Of a DNA stretch of 5,176 bases, positions 5,100 through 5,176 are shown in pieces. Numbering within the stretch: position 1 is the first letter of the stretch; the number at the start of each line of letters is the position of its first letter. The notes under the pieces are model-generated. The model was not told the origin of the DNA and did not search any database. It saw only the letters and a list, made by a program, of their open reading frames with translations. A program made the translations under genes and the position numbers. The stretch is taken from positions 1-5,176 of the forward strand of contig JAITEO010000025.1 in the NCBI GenBank assembly GCA_031281985.1. The letters are read 5' to 3'. The stretch comes from Zoogloeaceae bacterium (GTDB taxonomy: Bacteria; Pseudomonadota; Gammaproteobacteria; Burkholderiales; Rhodocyclaceae).

Positions 5100-5176
5100 A
5101 TGAATATCGCCATCGTCGGCGGCGGTTGGGCGGGTATTGCCGCTGCCGTCACCCTTGCCGGAAAAGCAGACCTCAC
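5100..5176 (+). CDS. hpnE: N-terminus of an FAD-dependent oxidoreductase, probably hydroxysqualene dehydroxylase (3' truncated)
   Basis: ATG 5100 opens a frame of 25 codons running off the window: MNIAIVGGGWAGIAAAVTL and onward. A short beta strand followed by GGGWAG and a small-residue helix is the dinucleotide-binding (FAD/NAD) Rossmann start of amine-oxidase-like flavoproteins. The tryptophan in GGWAG is typical of HpnE, which converts hydroxysqualene to squalene in the bacterial HpnCDE route to hopanoids; other FAD desaturases (carotenoid or phytoene type) remain possible because only 25 residues are seen. The start is fixed by the motif beginning at residue 2. There is no Shine-Dalgarno sequence in the 7 nt between the C2 hairpin and the ATG. 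It lies downstream of mltB in the same direction, separated by elements B and C2. Confidence 0.6.
   Translation, partial: MNIAIVGGGWAGIAAAVTLAGKADL

Noticed and set aside
4714..5103. A frame starting with ATGATG that overlaps the mltB stop
   Set aside because: It crosses element B and repeat C2 and ends at the hpnE-like start. Its product only reflects the repeats, and the ATGATG is part of the flanking duplication.

Overview
The window reads as a chromosomal stretch from a Gram-negative proteobacterium. A beta- or related proteobacterium fits best, but this is inferred from gene content only: a periplasmic sulfate-binding protein, an MltB-type lytic transglycosylase, and the start of an HpnE-like FAD protein. 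GC content is moderately high. No rRNA, tRNA, CRISPR array or intact transposase gene is visible.

Layout. Positions 1-345 (+) hold the 3' end of a membrane-protein gene. It is followed 30 bp later by a full-length relative at 376-1668 (+); the two share a related C-terminal module and look like a tandem duplication of unknown function. Positions 1669-1959 are a convergent intergenic region with a run of GCAAGGGCT repeats, an intrinsic terminator facing the minus strand, and a double-hairpin repeat (copy C1). sbp lies at 1960-2967 on the minus strand as an apparently single-gene unit, with a promoter candidate near 3047-3075. mltB lies at 3683-4717 (+). The first 25 codons of a probable hpnE begin at 5100 (+) and run off the window.

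The notable content is non-coding. Two transposase-less elements of one family are present: A at about 3124-3618 between sbp and mltB, and B at about 4722-4962 abutting the mltB stop codon. Their four ends share the pattern GGGYGYRAT..AAAGTGGA. Both carry an internal CGAAGCGCC block, and each is flanked by a short direct repeat consistent with an 8-bp target duplication. A contains a large imperfect palindrome made of two inverted copies of a three-hairpin repeat; B contains a 12-bp CCCTCTCCCCCA hairpin. A second, unrelated repeat family (C1 at 1835-1950 and C2 at 4971-5092) keeps the same geometry in both copies: a 15-bp stem with a 3-nt loop, a 9-nt spacer, and an 11-bp stem with an 8-nt loop. 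The stems differ by compensatory base changes.

Genes working together: there is no obvious single pathway. sbp serves sulfate uptake with ABC partners outside the window, mltB serves peptidoglycan turnover, and the hpnE-like gene would serve hopanoid/squalene synthesis. The paralogous membrane proteins have no assigned role.
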